From NCBI RefSeq assembly GCF_905332535.1, contig NZ_CAJOCF010000001.1:372001-436000 (forward strand): DNA of 64,000 nt. Direction: 5' to 3'. The notes under the pieces were generated by a model that was not told the origin of the DNA, made no database searches, and saw only the letters and a list, made by a program, of their open reading frames with translations. Positions 1 through 7,679 of the stretch are shown here, in pieces (position 1 is the stretch's first letter; every line of letters starts with the position of its first letter). Both the position numbers and the translations under genes were made by a program. This DNA is from Latilactobacillus fragifolii. Its GTDB lineage: Bacteria > Bacillota > Bacilli > Lactobacillales > Lactobacillaceae.

Positions 1-373
1 CGGATCAATTCCGAATTTTTCTTTATAGAAACGGCGATCTTCAATCGAAACCACCGCATCTTTTAACGTTTGTGGGATTTGATTACTATTGGCATAGCTA
101 CGATTTTCGCCACCGATGGTTTTAAAAGGTTTGCCTTGATCATCGTATAAAATCGTCGCGTTGGGACTTTGTAAATCACCTTGTGATAGATTTGGTGTGT
201 CTTTGACGTAATAGGCAAACAACCCAATCCCCGCCACAATGGCAACTACAATTAAGAGTAACAACCATTTTAAGATTTTGAAAAATAAGGGGCGTTGTTT
301 CTTGGTAACGGGTTTTGCTTCGGCCTTGTGCCGGGCAACCCGTGAATTATTAGTATTTCGATTATCGGACATT
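1..373 (-). CDS. ponA: Class A penicillin-binding protein 1A, N-terminal part (runs off the left edge)
   Basis: Bifunctional peptidoglycan glycosyltransferase/transpeptidase at the membrane. About 124 residues are visible: a basic cytoplasmic tail rich in Arg and Lys, one membrane segment (about residues 30-55, LLLLIVVAIVAGIGLF), then the start of the glycosyltransferase domain. The hallmark VSIEDRRFY, which carries the catalytic Glu of family GT51, sits just before the window edge. It lies directly downstream of recU on the same strand with a gap of a few bases, the recU-ponA pairing known from Bacillus, so the two are very probably co-transcribed. The transpeptidase domain is outside the window. 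The family call is firm; the exact paralogue (PBP1a) is inferred from the recU linkage. Confidence 0.93.
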
Positions 374-378
374 TTTCT

Positions 379-1011
379 TTAAACTCCTTTATTTGGCCGT
401 TTTAACAACTGATCTACGGCATCTAAGTAGGGAATAATGGGGTTAAGTTGATACTTAATCTCAATCCCATTGTCAATTACATCACTAAGTGGAATTGATT
501 TTCGGGCACCAGCGACTTGCGCGTCCCAGCGGTTAATGAGCACTGTTGCAGGATACAAGAACAGACGTTGCAAAGGGACAAACTTCATAATAACAAAGCA
601 AATGCCACCTTGATCCAAGCAAGCTCTGAAATGTTCAATTTGGTGTTGATGAAAGTTTCGAAACGGAAACGCGGTTTTATTTTTCGTTTCCTTGGCTTCA
701 AAATCGACGTAGCGTCCCTGATAGATCCCATTATAGTCAGTCGTTGACGCTTGTTTAAAATAAGCTTCCTTAATAACTGCCTGACTACGGGCGGGGTAGT
801 CGACCTTGACAATCTGAATTGGCGTTGGTTTCTTGTATACGACAGCCGTTGCATGTAATCGATAATACTGATTACTATCATTGAGTTCTTCTTCCAACGT
901 CATGCCACGTTTACCAAATAACGTTGTTGCTTTTGGCTGCTTAACTTGCTTTTTACTTGGTTTTGGCTCATTATTTGTATAAGGCTGTCCGTTAGGATAA
1001 TGAAAGGCCAT
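379..1011 (-). CDS. recU: Holliday junction resolvase RecU
   Basis: RecU cleaves Holliday junctions in recombination repair and works with RuvAB. The 210 residues match the usual length of about 200. The nuclease core is visible: YNGIYQGRYVDFEAKETKNK (Asp, Glu and Lys of the PD-(D/E)XK fold), then a conserved F-P-F-R-NFHQHQIEH segment. The N-terminus MAFHYPNGQ is the typical start, preceded on the minus strand by an AGGAG-type ribosome site. The gene runs straight into ponA and is divergent from ypsA, the classic Firmicutes arrangement. Confidence 0.96.
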   Translation of the reverse strand: MAFHYPNGQPYTNNEPKPSKKQVKQPKATTLFGKRGMTLEEELNDSNQYYRLHATAVVYKKPTPIQIVKVDYPARSQAVIKEAYFKQASTTDYNGIYQGRYVDFEAKETKNKTAFPFRNFHQHQIEHFRACLDQGGICFVIMKFVPLQRLFLYPATVLINRWDAQVAGARKSIPLSDVIDNGIEIKYQLNPIIPYLDAVDQLLKRPNKGV

Positions 1012-1084
1012 TGAAAATCACACTCCTGTTTCACTATTATAGCAATCTTTAGTTTAATTGAAAATCATTTGGGAGGAACCTGAC

Positions 1085-1645
1085 TTGAAACGACTATGGG
1101 TGAGCGGCTATCGCAGTTATGAGCTCGGTGTTTTTGGCGAAACTGATGAAAAACTTAAAGTAATTAAATATTCATTAAAAAAGCAATTAATACAATATTT
1201 AGATGATGGCCTCGAGTGGGTTATCACTGGCGGCCAAATGGGGATTGAACAGTGGAGTCTGCAAGTTGCTTTCGAATTAAAAGCGGACTATCCAGATCTA
1301 AAATTAGCGATGATGCTACCCTTTAACGATTTTGGTCACCAGTGGAACGAAAATAACCAAGCGCAATTAAGTCAACTTAAAGCGCGAGTCGATTTTTGCG
1401 AACCGGTAATTAACGCGCCTTATTCTGGGCCACAACAGTTGCGCCAGTACCAACAATTCATGCTGACACATACGGATGGGCAACTGTTATACTATGATCG
1501 TGAATCACCCGGTAAACCAGAGTATGACTATCACGCAGCCTTACAATATCAAGAAAACCAAGCTTATCCGATTAACTTGGTTGATTTTTTCGAACTACAG
1601 GATATCGCGACGGAGTTAGCGGAATTAAATCAGCAAGAGTTTTAA
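1085..1645 (+). CDS. ypsA: YpsA-like protein of the DUF1273/SLOG superfamily
   Basis: Small Rossmann-like protein of the DprA/LOG-related SLOG superfamily, biochemical role not established. In Bacillus relatives ypsA sits upstream of gpsB and has been linked to cell division. I see the family start LWVSGYRSYELGVFGE and the nucleotide-pocket region WVITGGQMGIEQWSLQVA. I choose the TTG at 1085 rather than the in-frame TTG at 1058, because a GGGAGG site lies at proper distance only before 1085 and homologues begin here. That gives 186 residues. It is followed 62 bp later by gpsB in the same orientation. Confidence 0.9.
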   Translation: MKRLWVSGYRSYELGVFGETDEKLKVIKYSLKKQLIQYLDDGLEWVITGGQMGIEQWSLQVAFELKADYPDLKLAMMLPFNDFGHQWNENNQAQLSQLKARVDFCEPVINAPYSGPQQLRQYQQFMLTHTDGQLLYYDRESPGKPEYDYHAALQYQENQAYPINLVDFFELQDIATELAELNQQEF

Positions 1646-1706
1646 TTCTTTAACAACTTTGCTATAATGGGAATCACAGTACATTTATTCTAAATGAGGT
1701 GTCAAA

Positions 1707-2078
1707 ATGGACAATCAAATTGAAATCGAATTGAACCCAACTGATATATTGAAAAAAGAATTTAAAACAAAAATGCGCGGCTATGATCCTGAAGAAGTCG
1801 ATGGGTACCTTGATTTAGTGATTAAAGACTATCAAACTTATCAAGAAGCAATCGATCGACTAACAGCTGAAAATACCCGTTTGTTCAAGAAGGTTGACGA
1901 ATTAAACCGCCAACTAAGTGTTTCTGATAATGTGAAGGAAAGCACACCACAACAAGCTTCAGCAGCAACAAACTATGATATTTTGAAACGCTTATCCAAC
2001 CTCGAACGTCATGTGTTCGGTGCTAAGTTAAGTGAACAAAATCAAGCAACACAGACAAGAGTTCAAAATCATTCATAA
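1707..2078 (+). CDS. gpsB: Cell division protein GpsB
   Basis: DivIVA-family cytosolic adaptor that links division and peptidoglycan synthases, including class A PBPs. The N-terminal lipid/partner-binding coiled coil is clear: LNPTDILKKEFKTKMRGYDP then EEVDGYLDLVIKDYQ, with the RGYDxxEVD signature, followed by a heptad-rich helix to about residue 75, a linker rich in Ser, Gln and Ala, and a short C-terminal helix (YDILKRLSNLERHVFG) typical of the hexamerisation tail. The length of 123 fits the family. TATAAT at 1663-1668 may be its own -10 box. The neighbours ypsA and rnpB give the standard Firmicutes order. Confidence 0.96.
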   Translation: MDNQIEIELNPTDILKKEFKTKMRGYDPEEVDGYLDLVIKDYQTYQEAIDRLTAENTRLFKKVDELNRQLSVSDNVKESTPQQASAATNYDILKRLSNLERHVFGAKLSEQNQATQTRVQNHS

Positions 2079-2129
2079 TTTGACGAGACAAACCTTTAAT
2101 CTTATGATATACTTATAAACATTGATTCA

Positions 2130-2545
2130 ATATTTGTAAATCTTGAGTAATCGCGGTCTACATCGGTAGGCTGAGGAAGGTCCATGCCCGCACAAGCTGA
2201 GATGCTTGTAGTGTTCGTGCCTGGCCCAATAAGCCAGGGTGCCTTAATGGTAACGGCGGAAAAAGCGCTAAAGCTTCGGCCATGCGTGAATATCCTTAAA
2301 TAGTGCCACAGTGACGAAGCGTCCTTGGAAACTTGGACGGTGGAACGAGGTAAACCCCGCGAGCGAGCAACCCAAACTTTGGTAGGGGCGTCTCATTTAT
2401 GGAAATGAACTAAAAATGAGAGTTCGTAAGAACAGATAGATGATTACTGAAGGAACTTTCTTCCTGGGGAAGTTCTGGAACAAAACATGGCCTATAGAGG
2501 TTTACAATCAGGTGGCTTGGGCTTTTGCCCAAGCTCTTTTTATTT
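2130..2545 (+). ncRNA. rnpB: RNase P RNA (Bacillus-type, class B) with terminator
   Basis: The catalytic RNA of RNase P, which matures the 5' ends of tRNAs. Recognisable are the conserved GAGGAAGGTCCATGC block near 2172, the AACGGCGGAAAAAGC segment near 2250 and the TAGGGGCGTCTC region near 2383. A 3' stem GCTTGGGC-TTTT-GCCCAAGC followed by a T run (about 2516-2541) looks like the terminator. Placement between gpsB and ypsC is conserved in Firmicutes. The boundaries are approximate: the 5' end is set by where conserved structure begins, and a covariance-model fit would fix both ends. Confidence 0.92.
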
Positions 2546-2578
2546 AAAAAATAATTTCCTAAGGGGATCTTTAAAAAC

Positions 2579-3721
2579 ATGACTTACCAACTATACGCAA
2601 CAATGGCAAGTGGGATTGAATCCATTACGGCCAAAGAATTACAACATCTCGGTTATGAAACCCGTTCAGACAATGGCCGGGTGTATTTTGAAGGTGATGG
2701 GGCAGATATTGCCAAAGCCAATCTTTGGTTACGCAGTGCTGATCGAGTAAAAATTGTGATTGGCCAATTTGAAGCCAAAACCTTCGACGACCTTTTTGAA
2801 CAGGTTAAGGCTTTACCGTGGGACGAATTCTTACCATTAGATGCTGCTTTTCCAGTTGCTGGACGTTCGGTCCGCTCAACGTTGCATAGTGAACCAGACG
2901 TTCAAGCCATCACTAAAAAAGCAATTGTTGATAAGTTAAGTACTGTCTATCACCGCCGTACACGTTTAGCTGAAACGGGGGCAACCTATCCGCTTGAAGT
3001 TAGTATCTTAAAAGATGTCGTGACAATTAGCTTAGATACAACTGGGCCTAGTTTATTTAAACGAGGCTATCGGCTTGAAAAAGGGGACGCACCTTTGAAA
3101 GAAAACTTTGCGGCAGCCTTAGTTCTCTTGAGCCGTTGGCAAGCAGATATGCCATTTGTTGATCCAACGACTGGTTCTGGGACCATCGCGATTGAAGCCG
3201 CCTTAATCGGTCACAATATCGCACCTGGTATGCATCGCCAATTTGCCTTTGAAGCCTTTGACTGGATTGCTGCATCAGTTTTAGAAACTGCCAAAGCAGA
3301 AGCCAAAGCAGCCGTCAAAGTCACCCCACTTGAAATTTTTGGCTACGATATTGATCAAAACATGATTGATATTGCTAAGTTAAATGCTAACGAAGCTGGT
3401 GTCTTACATGATATCCAATTCAAACAACTAGCTGTTAAAGATTTCAAGACGGACTTAACCAACGGGGTCATCATCGCCAATCCACCTTACGGGAAACGAT
3501 TGAGTGATCAAACACAAGCGCGTGCTTTGTATAAAGAAATGGGGAATACTTATCGCCCATTGAAGACTTGGAGTAAGTATATTTTAACGAGTGACTTGCA
3601 ATTCCAAGAATCCTTCGGCCAACGCGCAACCAAACGGCGGAAATTATACAATGGTCGGATTCAAACGGATTTATTCCAATACTGGGGGCGTCCAGTATGG
3701 CCACGGGCTGAAAAAAAATAA
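2579..3721 (+). CDS. ypsC: THUMP-domain 23S rRNA (guanine-N2) methyltransferase, YpsC/RlmL-like
   Basis: SAM-dependent RNA methyltransferase. It has an N-terminal THUMP RNA-binding domain (about residues 45-155), the SAM-binding motif FVDPTTGSGTIAIEAAL (about 195-211) and the N2-guanine catalytic motif NPPYGKR (about 300). At 380 residues it is the length of the Bacillus YpsC family. It corresponds to the N-terminal half of E. coli RlmL, so the target is probably G2445 of 23S rRNA; this is inferred from family membership. It lies just after rnpB, as in many Firmicutes. Confidence 0.93.
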   Translation: MTYQLYATMASGIESITAKELQHLGYETRSDNGRVYFEGDGADIAKANLWLRSADRVKIVIGQFEAKTFDDLFEQVKALPWDEFLPLDAAFPVAGRSVRSTLHSEPDVQAITKKAIVDKLSTVYHRRTRLAETGATYPLEVSILKDVVTISLDTTGPSLFKRGYRLEKGDAPLKENFAAALVLLSRWQADMPFVDPTTGSGTIAIEAALIGHNIAPGMHRQFAFEAFDWIAASVLETAKAEAKAAVKVTPLEIFGYDIDQNMIDIAKLNANEAGVLHDIQFKQLAVKDFKTDLTNGVIIANPPYGKRLSDQTQARALYKEMGNTYRPLKTWSKYILTSDLQFQESFGQRATKRRKLYNGRIQTDLFQYWGRPVWPRAEKK

Positions 3722-3823
3722 AAGTTTTTGTAAAGCATTGCCGTTTTCAGACGGTAATGCTTTTTTATTTACTGAAAATCCCTTATAATAAAGATTACTT
3801 AAATAATAAGGTGAGGGATCGAC

Positions 3824-4777
3824 TTGACAGTCATTTTAGCAGCAGAAAAAATTCCCGAACAACACGTCAAAGCACTAACCGCACAAGGTTTAACTATTAT
3901 CGCTTTAGCCGATTTAAAACCAAGTCAACTGGCTAGTATTGAGATTATGTTCGGTTGGAACAAAGAAGTGGGCCCCCAAATTTTAGCAACGCCCGCTAAT
4001 CAATTAAAATGGATTCAAACCGCAAGCTCTGGGGTTGATTATTTACCATTATCAACGTTAGCTAAGCAGGGCGTGCTTGTATCAAACGCCCGCGGGATGC
4101 ATGCAAAACCAATCGCGCAGACCGCATTAAGTTACATATTACACTTTACCCGTGGGATTTATCAGAGCCTCCCTGCACAAACAACCCATCAATGGGATCA
4201 TCATGCTATTGGCGCGCAAATGATCAATTTAGAACACCGCACTCTCTTAGTTTTCGGTACAGGACAAATTGGTGAAGAGATTGCAAAATATGCGCACGTC
4301 ATGGATATGCACACAATTGGCGTCAATCGTCATGGAAAACCCGTTGCCAATTTTGATCAGATTCTAACGGACACGGATTATCAGCAAGTCTTACCACAAG
4401 CAGATTTCGTGGTTAATGTGATGCCGTTAACACCGGTCACTAACCGGTTCTTTGACACCACCTTTTTCTCGCAACTCCATCGTGGCGCTTACTTCTTCAA
4501 TTTGGGGCGGGGGGCTTCAGTTGACGAAGCAGCTTTGATGCACTACTTACAAACTAAACATTTAGCAGGCGCGGCAATCGATGTTGCCCAAAATGAACCA
4601 CTAGCCAGTGATTCACCATTATGGACTACACCGAACTTGATTATCACGCCACACGTTTCCGGATACATTACTGATATCCATGAACGTCTGTTTAAAATTT
4701 TTGAACAAAATTTACCTAGCTATTTGGATAAGGGCGAATTGATCGTCAATCCAGTAGACTTATCAGCAGGGTATTAA
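3824..4777 (+). CDS. D-isomer-specific 2-hydroxyacid dehydrogenase family protein
   Basis: NAD(P)-dependent oxidoreductase expected to reduce a 2-oxoacid to the D-2-hydroxyacid; the substrate cannot be read from sequence. The family architecture is complete in 317 residues: a substrate domain, the cofactor motif VFGTGQIGEEIA (about 145-156), an NLGRGASVDEAAL segment with the catalytic Arg, a DVAQNEPL segment with the Glu, and the C-terminal HVSGY carrying the catalytic His. It starts at a TTG, supported by the GGTGAGGG site at 3810-3818. TATAAT near 3784 may be the -10 box. A strong terminator follows. Confidence 0.9.
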   Translation: MTVILAAEKIPEQHVKALTAQGLTIIALADLKPSQLASIEIMFGWNKEVGPQILATPANQLKWIQTASSGVDYLPLSTLAKQGVLVSNARGMHAKPIAQTALSYILHFTRGIYQSLPAQTTHQWDHHAIGAQMINLEHRTLLVFGTGQIGEEIAKYAHVMDMHTIGVNRHGKPVANFDQILTDTDYQQVLPQADFVVNVMPLTPVTNRFFDTTFFSQLHRGAYFFNLGRGASVDEAALMHYLQTKHLAGAAIDVAQNEPLASDSPLWTTPNLIITPHVSGYITDIHERLFKIFEQNLPSYLDKGELIVNPVDLSAGY

Positions 4778-4780
4778 AAA

Positions 4781-4818
4781 AACAGAGTTAAGCCGTTGGA
4801 CTTAACTCTGTTTTTTTG
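4781..4818 (+). terminator. Rho-independent terminator after the hydroxyacid dehydrogenase gene
   Basis: Perfect 11-bp stem ACAGAGTTAAG / CTTAACTCTGT around an 8-nt loop, flanked by A and T runs, so it may work in both directions. Confidence 0.9.
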
Positions 4819-4843
4819 GCTTTTAAAGGTTACTTTTCAAATT

Positions 4844-4907
4844 CGCATTTTAAGCAACTTTCGTGACCACTTGTCCGCTTTGCAATCTGAAACGCGCTTA
4901 AAATGCG
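4844..4907. repeat. 12-bp perfect inverted repeat upstream of the small recombinase gene
   Basis: CGCATTTTAAGC at 4844-4855 and its exact reverse complement at 4896-4907, separated by 40 bp. This is the first half of a 331-bp gene-free stretch (4778-5109). The role is unknown; it may fold into a long-loop hairpin or bind a dimeric protein. No promoter or gene is evident between 4820 and 4970. Confidence 0.6.
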
Positions 4908-4974
4908 CCTGTGATGATTGACGTTGAATAAACGTGATTAGACCGCAATTTAGGTGTAGCTGCTGTTTAATGCA

Positions 4975-5012
4975 TTTGAGCGCATTCTTTTGGTACAAAG
5001 AATGCGCTCAAA
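4975..5012. repeat. Perfect 16/6/16 inverted repeat, candidate recombinase core site
   Basis: TTTGAGCGCATTCTTT at 4975-4990, a 6-bp spacer TGGTAC, then the exact reverse complement at 4997-5012. No T run follows, so it does not look like a terminator. Two inverted arms around a 6-8 bp spacer is the standard shape of a tyrosine recombinase core site, and a tyrosine recombinase gene begins 98 bp downstream. A third identical copy of the right arm lies at 5080-5095. Confidence 0.75.
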
Positions 5013-5062
5013 ATCCCTTTAAATCAACGATAATTAAGGGTGCAAAATACGACCGCATGGTT

Positions 5063-5095
5063 TATAATGATATAGATAAAAAGAATGCGCTCAAA
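5063..5095 (+). promoter_or_regulatory. Candidate promoter of the small recombinase with a third arm copy as possible operator
   Basis: TATAAT at 5063-5068 is a good -10 box; no clear -35 box is seen. The arm AAAGAATGCGCTCAAA recurs at 5080-5095, just after the expected transcription start and 14 bp before the ATG. This suggests that the recombinase, or another protein binding the arm, represses the gene. The autoregulation is inference. Confidence 0.5.
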
Positions 5096-5109
5096 AAGGC
5101 GGAAAAAAT

Positions 5110-5694
5110 ATGCGAAAATCACGAACTAAAAAAGGTAAAAAACTAAACGTTCAACCCTTACGGACAAAAGACGAGATTGAAGATATGAAAGTCATCTTAC
5201 GCCATTCACAAATGGGGAGCCGCAACTATTTATTATTTTTACTTGGGATTAATACTGGCTTACGATGTTCTGATATCGTGCAATTAAAAGTCAAAGATGT
5301 GATTGAAGATAATCCCGTTATTGTTGAACAAAAAACGGGAAAGTGGCGCCAAATTAGTTTAACCAGTTTACGGCCGTACATCAGTTCCTATATTCAAAAT
5401 AATGAATTGGTAGGTAATGATTGGTTATTTCCGAGTCGTGTCGGCGATAACCACATCACCGTCAACGGCGTTTATCGCTTGTTAACTGAAGCAGGGAAGA
5501 AGCTCGGCCGCAATGATATCGGCACCCATACGATGCGTAAAACTTACGGCTACTGGTTCTATAAACAATTCGGTGATGTTCGATCATTAATGATTGATTT
5601 TGGTCATTCGACGCAAGAAACAACGCTGCATTATATCGGCATTACTCAAGATGAAGTGTTGAGTAAGAAACAACAATTGGCGATTGGCCTTTAA
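5110..5694 (+). CDS. Small tyrosine recombinase (catalytic domain only)
   Basis: Site-specific DNA recombinase of the phage-integrase/Xer superfamily, only 194 residues. It lacks the N-terminal core-binding (SAM-like) domain and in size resembles the FimB/FimE group of DNA invertases. All catalytic residues appear present: Arg52 (in GLRCSDI), Lys75 or Lys78 (KTGK), His140 and Arg143 (HTMR), His166 (DFGHS) and nucleophile Tyr175 (LHYIG). The N-terminus is very basic (MRKSRTKKGKK). The gene stands alone, with no phage or transposon genes around it and a 16/6/16 inverted repeat upstream. Its substrate is unknown: it could be inversion of a nearby segment, resolution, or a relict function. The ribosome site (GGCGGA) is weak. 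Confidence 0.88.
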   Translation: MRKSRTKKGKKLNVQPLRTKDEIEDMKVILRHSQMGSRNYLLFLLGINTGLRCSDIVQLKVKDVIEDNPVIVEQKTGKWRQISLTSLRPYISSYIQNNELVGNDWLFPSRVGDNHITVNGVYRLLTEAGKKLGRNDIGTHTMRKTYGYWFYKQFGDVRSLMIDFGHSTQETTLHYIGITQDEVLSKKQQLAIGL

Positions 5695-5703
5695 AAAAGC
5701 GCG

Positions 5704-5723
5704 TCTTAAAGTATGATTTAAGA
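5704..5723. repeat. Short 7/6/7 inverted repeat after the recombinase gene
   Basis: TCTTAAA, a 6-bp spacer, TTTAAGA. It lies in the gap between the recombinase and the alcohol dehydrogenase gene and could be an operator for the latter. It is short and AT-rich, so chance is possible. Confidence 0.3.
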
Positions 5724-5826
5724 TAGATAGTAATAATCGCCATCCTATAAATGATGATTACTTTAAGAAATATGCTTATATTAATAGGAAGAAACACGTC
5801 AAAAAAACTTTTAGGAGATGTTTTTT

Positions 5827-6867
5827 ATGAAAGCAGCAACTTTTATTGAACCTGGAAAAATGATAATTACAGAGGTGCCGAAGCCACTAATCGAAAAAGA
5901 CACAGATGCCGTTATCCGGATCATTCGCGCTTGCGTTTGTGGTTCAGATTTATGGTGGTATCGCGGTCTTTCACAACGTAAAGCGGGTTCCTTAGTCGGT
6001 CACGAAGCAATCGGCGTTGTTGAGACAGTTGGTGCCGCTGTGACTGATATTAAAGCCGGCGATTTTGTGATTGTACCATTTACCCATGGTTGCGGACACT
6101 GTGCAGCTTGTCTCGCTGGATTCGATGGGGATTGTATCAACCAAGAACATGGTGGAAATGGCGGTTATCAAGGAGAATTCTTACGTTATACCAACGCTAA
6201 CTGGGGACTCGTTAAAGTCCCCGGTCAACCAAGTGATTACTCTGATGAAATGCTCAATAATTTATTGACGCTTTCAGATGTTATGGCAACCGGCTACCAC
6301 GCTGCCGTTAGTGCTGAAGTTAAACCTGGTGACACAGTGGTTGTCATGGGCGATGGTGCTGTTGGTTTATGTGGGGTGATTGGGGCTAAATTACTTGGCG
6401 CTAACCGGATTATTGCAATGAGTCGTCATGCAGATCGTCAAAAAATGGCACTTGAATTCGGTGCAACGGATATTGTTGCTGAACGTGGTGATGAAGCCGT
6501 CGCGAAAGTGATGACGCTCACTAATAATGCAGGGGCCAATGCCGTCTTAGAATGTGTCGGGACTGAACAATCTGTTGAAACAGCTGTGGCCGTCGCTGGC
6601 GCTGGCGCCATTATTGGGCGTGTTGGAATTCCACAAAAAGCTGAAATGAATACAAACGCCTTATTCCGTAAAAATATTGGTCTCCGTGGGGGCGTTGCGG
6701 CAGTTACTACCCATGATAAAGCGCGATTACTTGATGCTGTTTTAAAGGGTGAAATTAATCCTGGTCAGGTTTTCACACAACGCTTTACATTAGATCAAAT
6801 TCAAGCAGCATACGCTGCAATGGATAAACGACAAGCCATTAAGTCGTTATTAGTGATTAGTAATTAA
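5827..6867 (+). CDS. Zinc-dependent alcohol dehydrogenase family protein
   Basis: Medium-chain (MDR) NAD(P)-dependent dehydrogenase of 346 residues. The catalytic-zinc region reads CVCGSDLWWY with GHEAIGVV, and the structural-zinc cysteines appear as HGCGHCAACLAGFDGDC. The nucleotide-binding motif is GDGAVGLCGVIGAKLLGA (about residue 175). I start at the ATG at 5827 because AGGAG at 5813-5817 is correctly spaced for it but abuts the ATG at 5818. The substrate is unknown; the sequence resembles the threonine dehydrogenase/Zn-ADH group. It is a single-gene unit ended by a strong terminator shared with the opposing DUF3307 gene. Confidence 0.9.
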   Translation: MKAATFIEPGKMIITEVPKPLIEKDTDAVIRIIRACVCGSDLWWYRGLSQRKAGSLVGHEAIGVVETVGAAVTDIKAGDFVIVPFTHGCGHCAACLAGFDGDCINQEHGGNGGYQGEFLRYTNANWGLVKVPGQPSDYSDEMLNNLLTLSDVMATGYHAAVSAEVKPGDTVVVMGDGAVGLCGVIGAKLLGANRIIAMSRHADRQKMALEFGATDIVAERGDEAVAKVMTLTNNAGANAVLECVGTEQSVETAVAVAGAGAIIGRVGIPQKAEMNTNALFRKNIGLRGGVAAVTTHDKARLLDAVLKGEINPGQVFTQRFTLDQIQAAYAAMDKRQAIKSLLVISN

Positions 6868-6885
6868 TATTTTTAAGGAAATTAA

Positions 6886-6922
6886 AAAGCCGTTCGGAGA
6901 AATTATCCGAACGGCTTTTTTT
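6886..6922. terminator. Bidirectional terminator
   Basis: Stem AAAGCCGTTCGGA / TCCGAACGGCTTT with A and T runs on both sides, between convergent genes. Confidence 0.9.
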
Positions 6923-6923
6923 G

Positions 6924-7679
6924 TCAAATTAATTTAAGTAAGCAACCACCTAAGCAACCAAAGATAAGACTTAATAAACTACCGATTAAATAGTATTCTG
7001 CGAAATGCTGTTGATTAGCTTCAATGGCGCGAAAGCGTGTCAGGGCTTTAATTGCGACTACAACCGCAATACTCGCGACATTATTCGTATAAAATAATAA
7101 TAAAATCGCCAAACGCTCAAGCCGACCAATGTGTCGCCCCAATTGTGCCCGGTCTGGCAAACGTTCCGCGTTTAGATCTAAACTTTTTAAAAATAAACTA
7201 ATAAAATAATCAGCAAAATATAACGTACTAAGCGTAACGCTTGCGGCTAATAACCACCGACTCATAGTCGTTGATTGCCAATTAGTCATCAATAAGCGAC
7301 TAACCATCTCAATGACCAGCAGGTGCAAAAGCTGATCGAAGATGTAACTAATTAGGGGAACTTGATTGGTTTTTAACCGTAAGGCCCGTTTTAAAATAGG
7401 CTGACAATTCTGCTTAGTGACGTCGATTAGCCAGTGGGTTATCACAGTAATTATTAAGCTAATCACGAATATTTCAATCGATGGCCACCTTGGAACACGC
7501 AGCAGTTTTCCGACTAACCAGATGCCGATAGCCACTGGAACTTGAGTCAATGCATGGCCCAATAACGGGTACCATTTAACGGCCAGTTTCGTCGAGCGCT
7601 TGCACCGGGCCATCTGATCGGATTGGATTAAAAAATCTGTGCAAAGATGGGCTAACAGCAAAATCGCTAATAACGTCAT
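6924..7679 (-). CDS. DUF3307 family integral membrane protein (SatE-like partner of SatD)
   Basis: 251 residues with about six to seven hydrophobic segments and conserved polar positions inside membrane helices near the N-terminus (LLLAHLCTDFLIQSDQMA; HALTQVP; HWLIDVTKQ), the signature of the DUF3307 family. Function is unknown. The start codon overlaps the end of the upstream SatD-family gene by 4 bp, so the pair is translationally coupled. In Streptococcus the same two families are adjacent and are linked to the sat acid-tolerance region; transferring that role here is inference. Confidence 0.8.
   Translation of the reverse strand: MTLLAILLLAHLCTDFLIQSDQMARCKRSTKLAVKWYPLLGHALTQVPVAIGIWLVGKLLRVPRWPSIEIFVISLIITVITHWLIDVTKQNCQPILKRALRLKTNQVPLISYIFDQLLHLLVIEMVSRLLMTNWQSTTMSRWLLAASVTLSTLYFADYFISLFLKSLDLNAERLPDRAQLGRHIGRLERLAILLLFYTNNVASIAVVVAIKALTRFRAIEANQQHFAEYYLIGSLLSLIFGCLGGCLLKLI

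Noticed and set aside
4934-5146. A 70-codon frame upstream of the small recombinase
   Set aside because: It runs through the perfect inverted repeat, has no ribosome site and shows no protein-like composition.
5110-5694. Prophage or integrative element marked by the integrase gene
   Set aside because: No phage, conjugation or cargo genes on either side, and the flanking genes are ordinary chromosomal genes.
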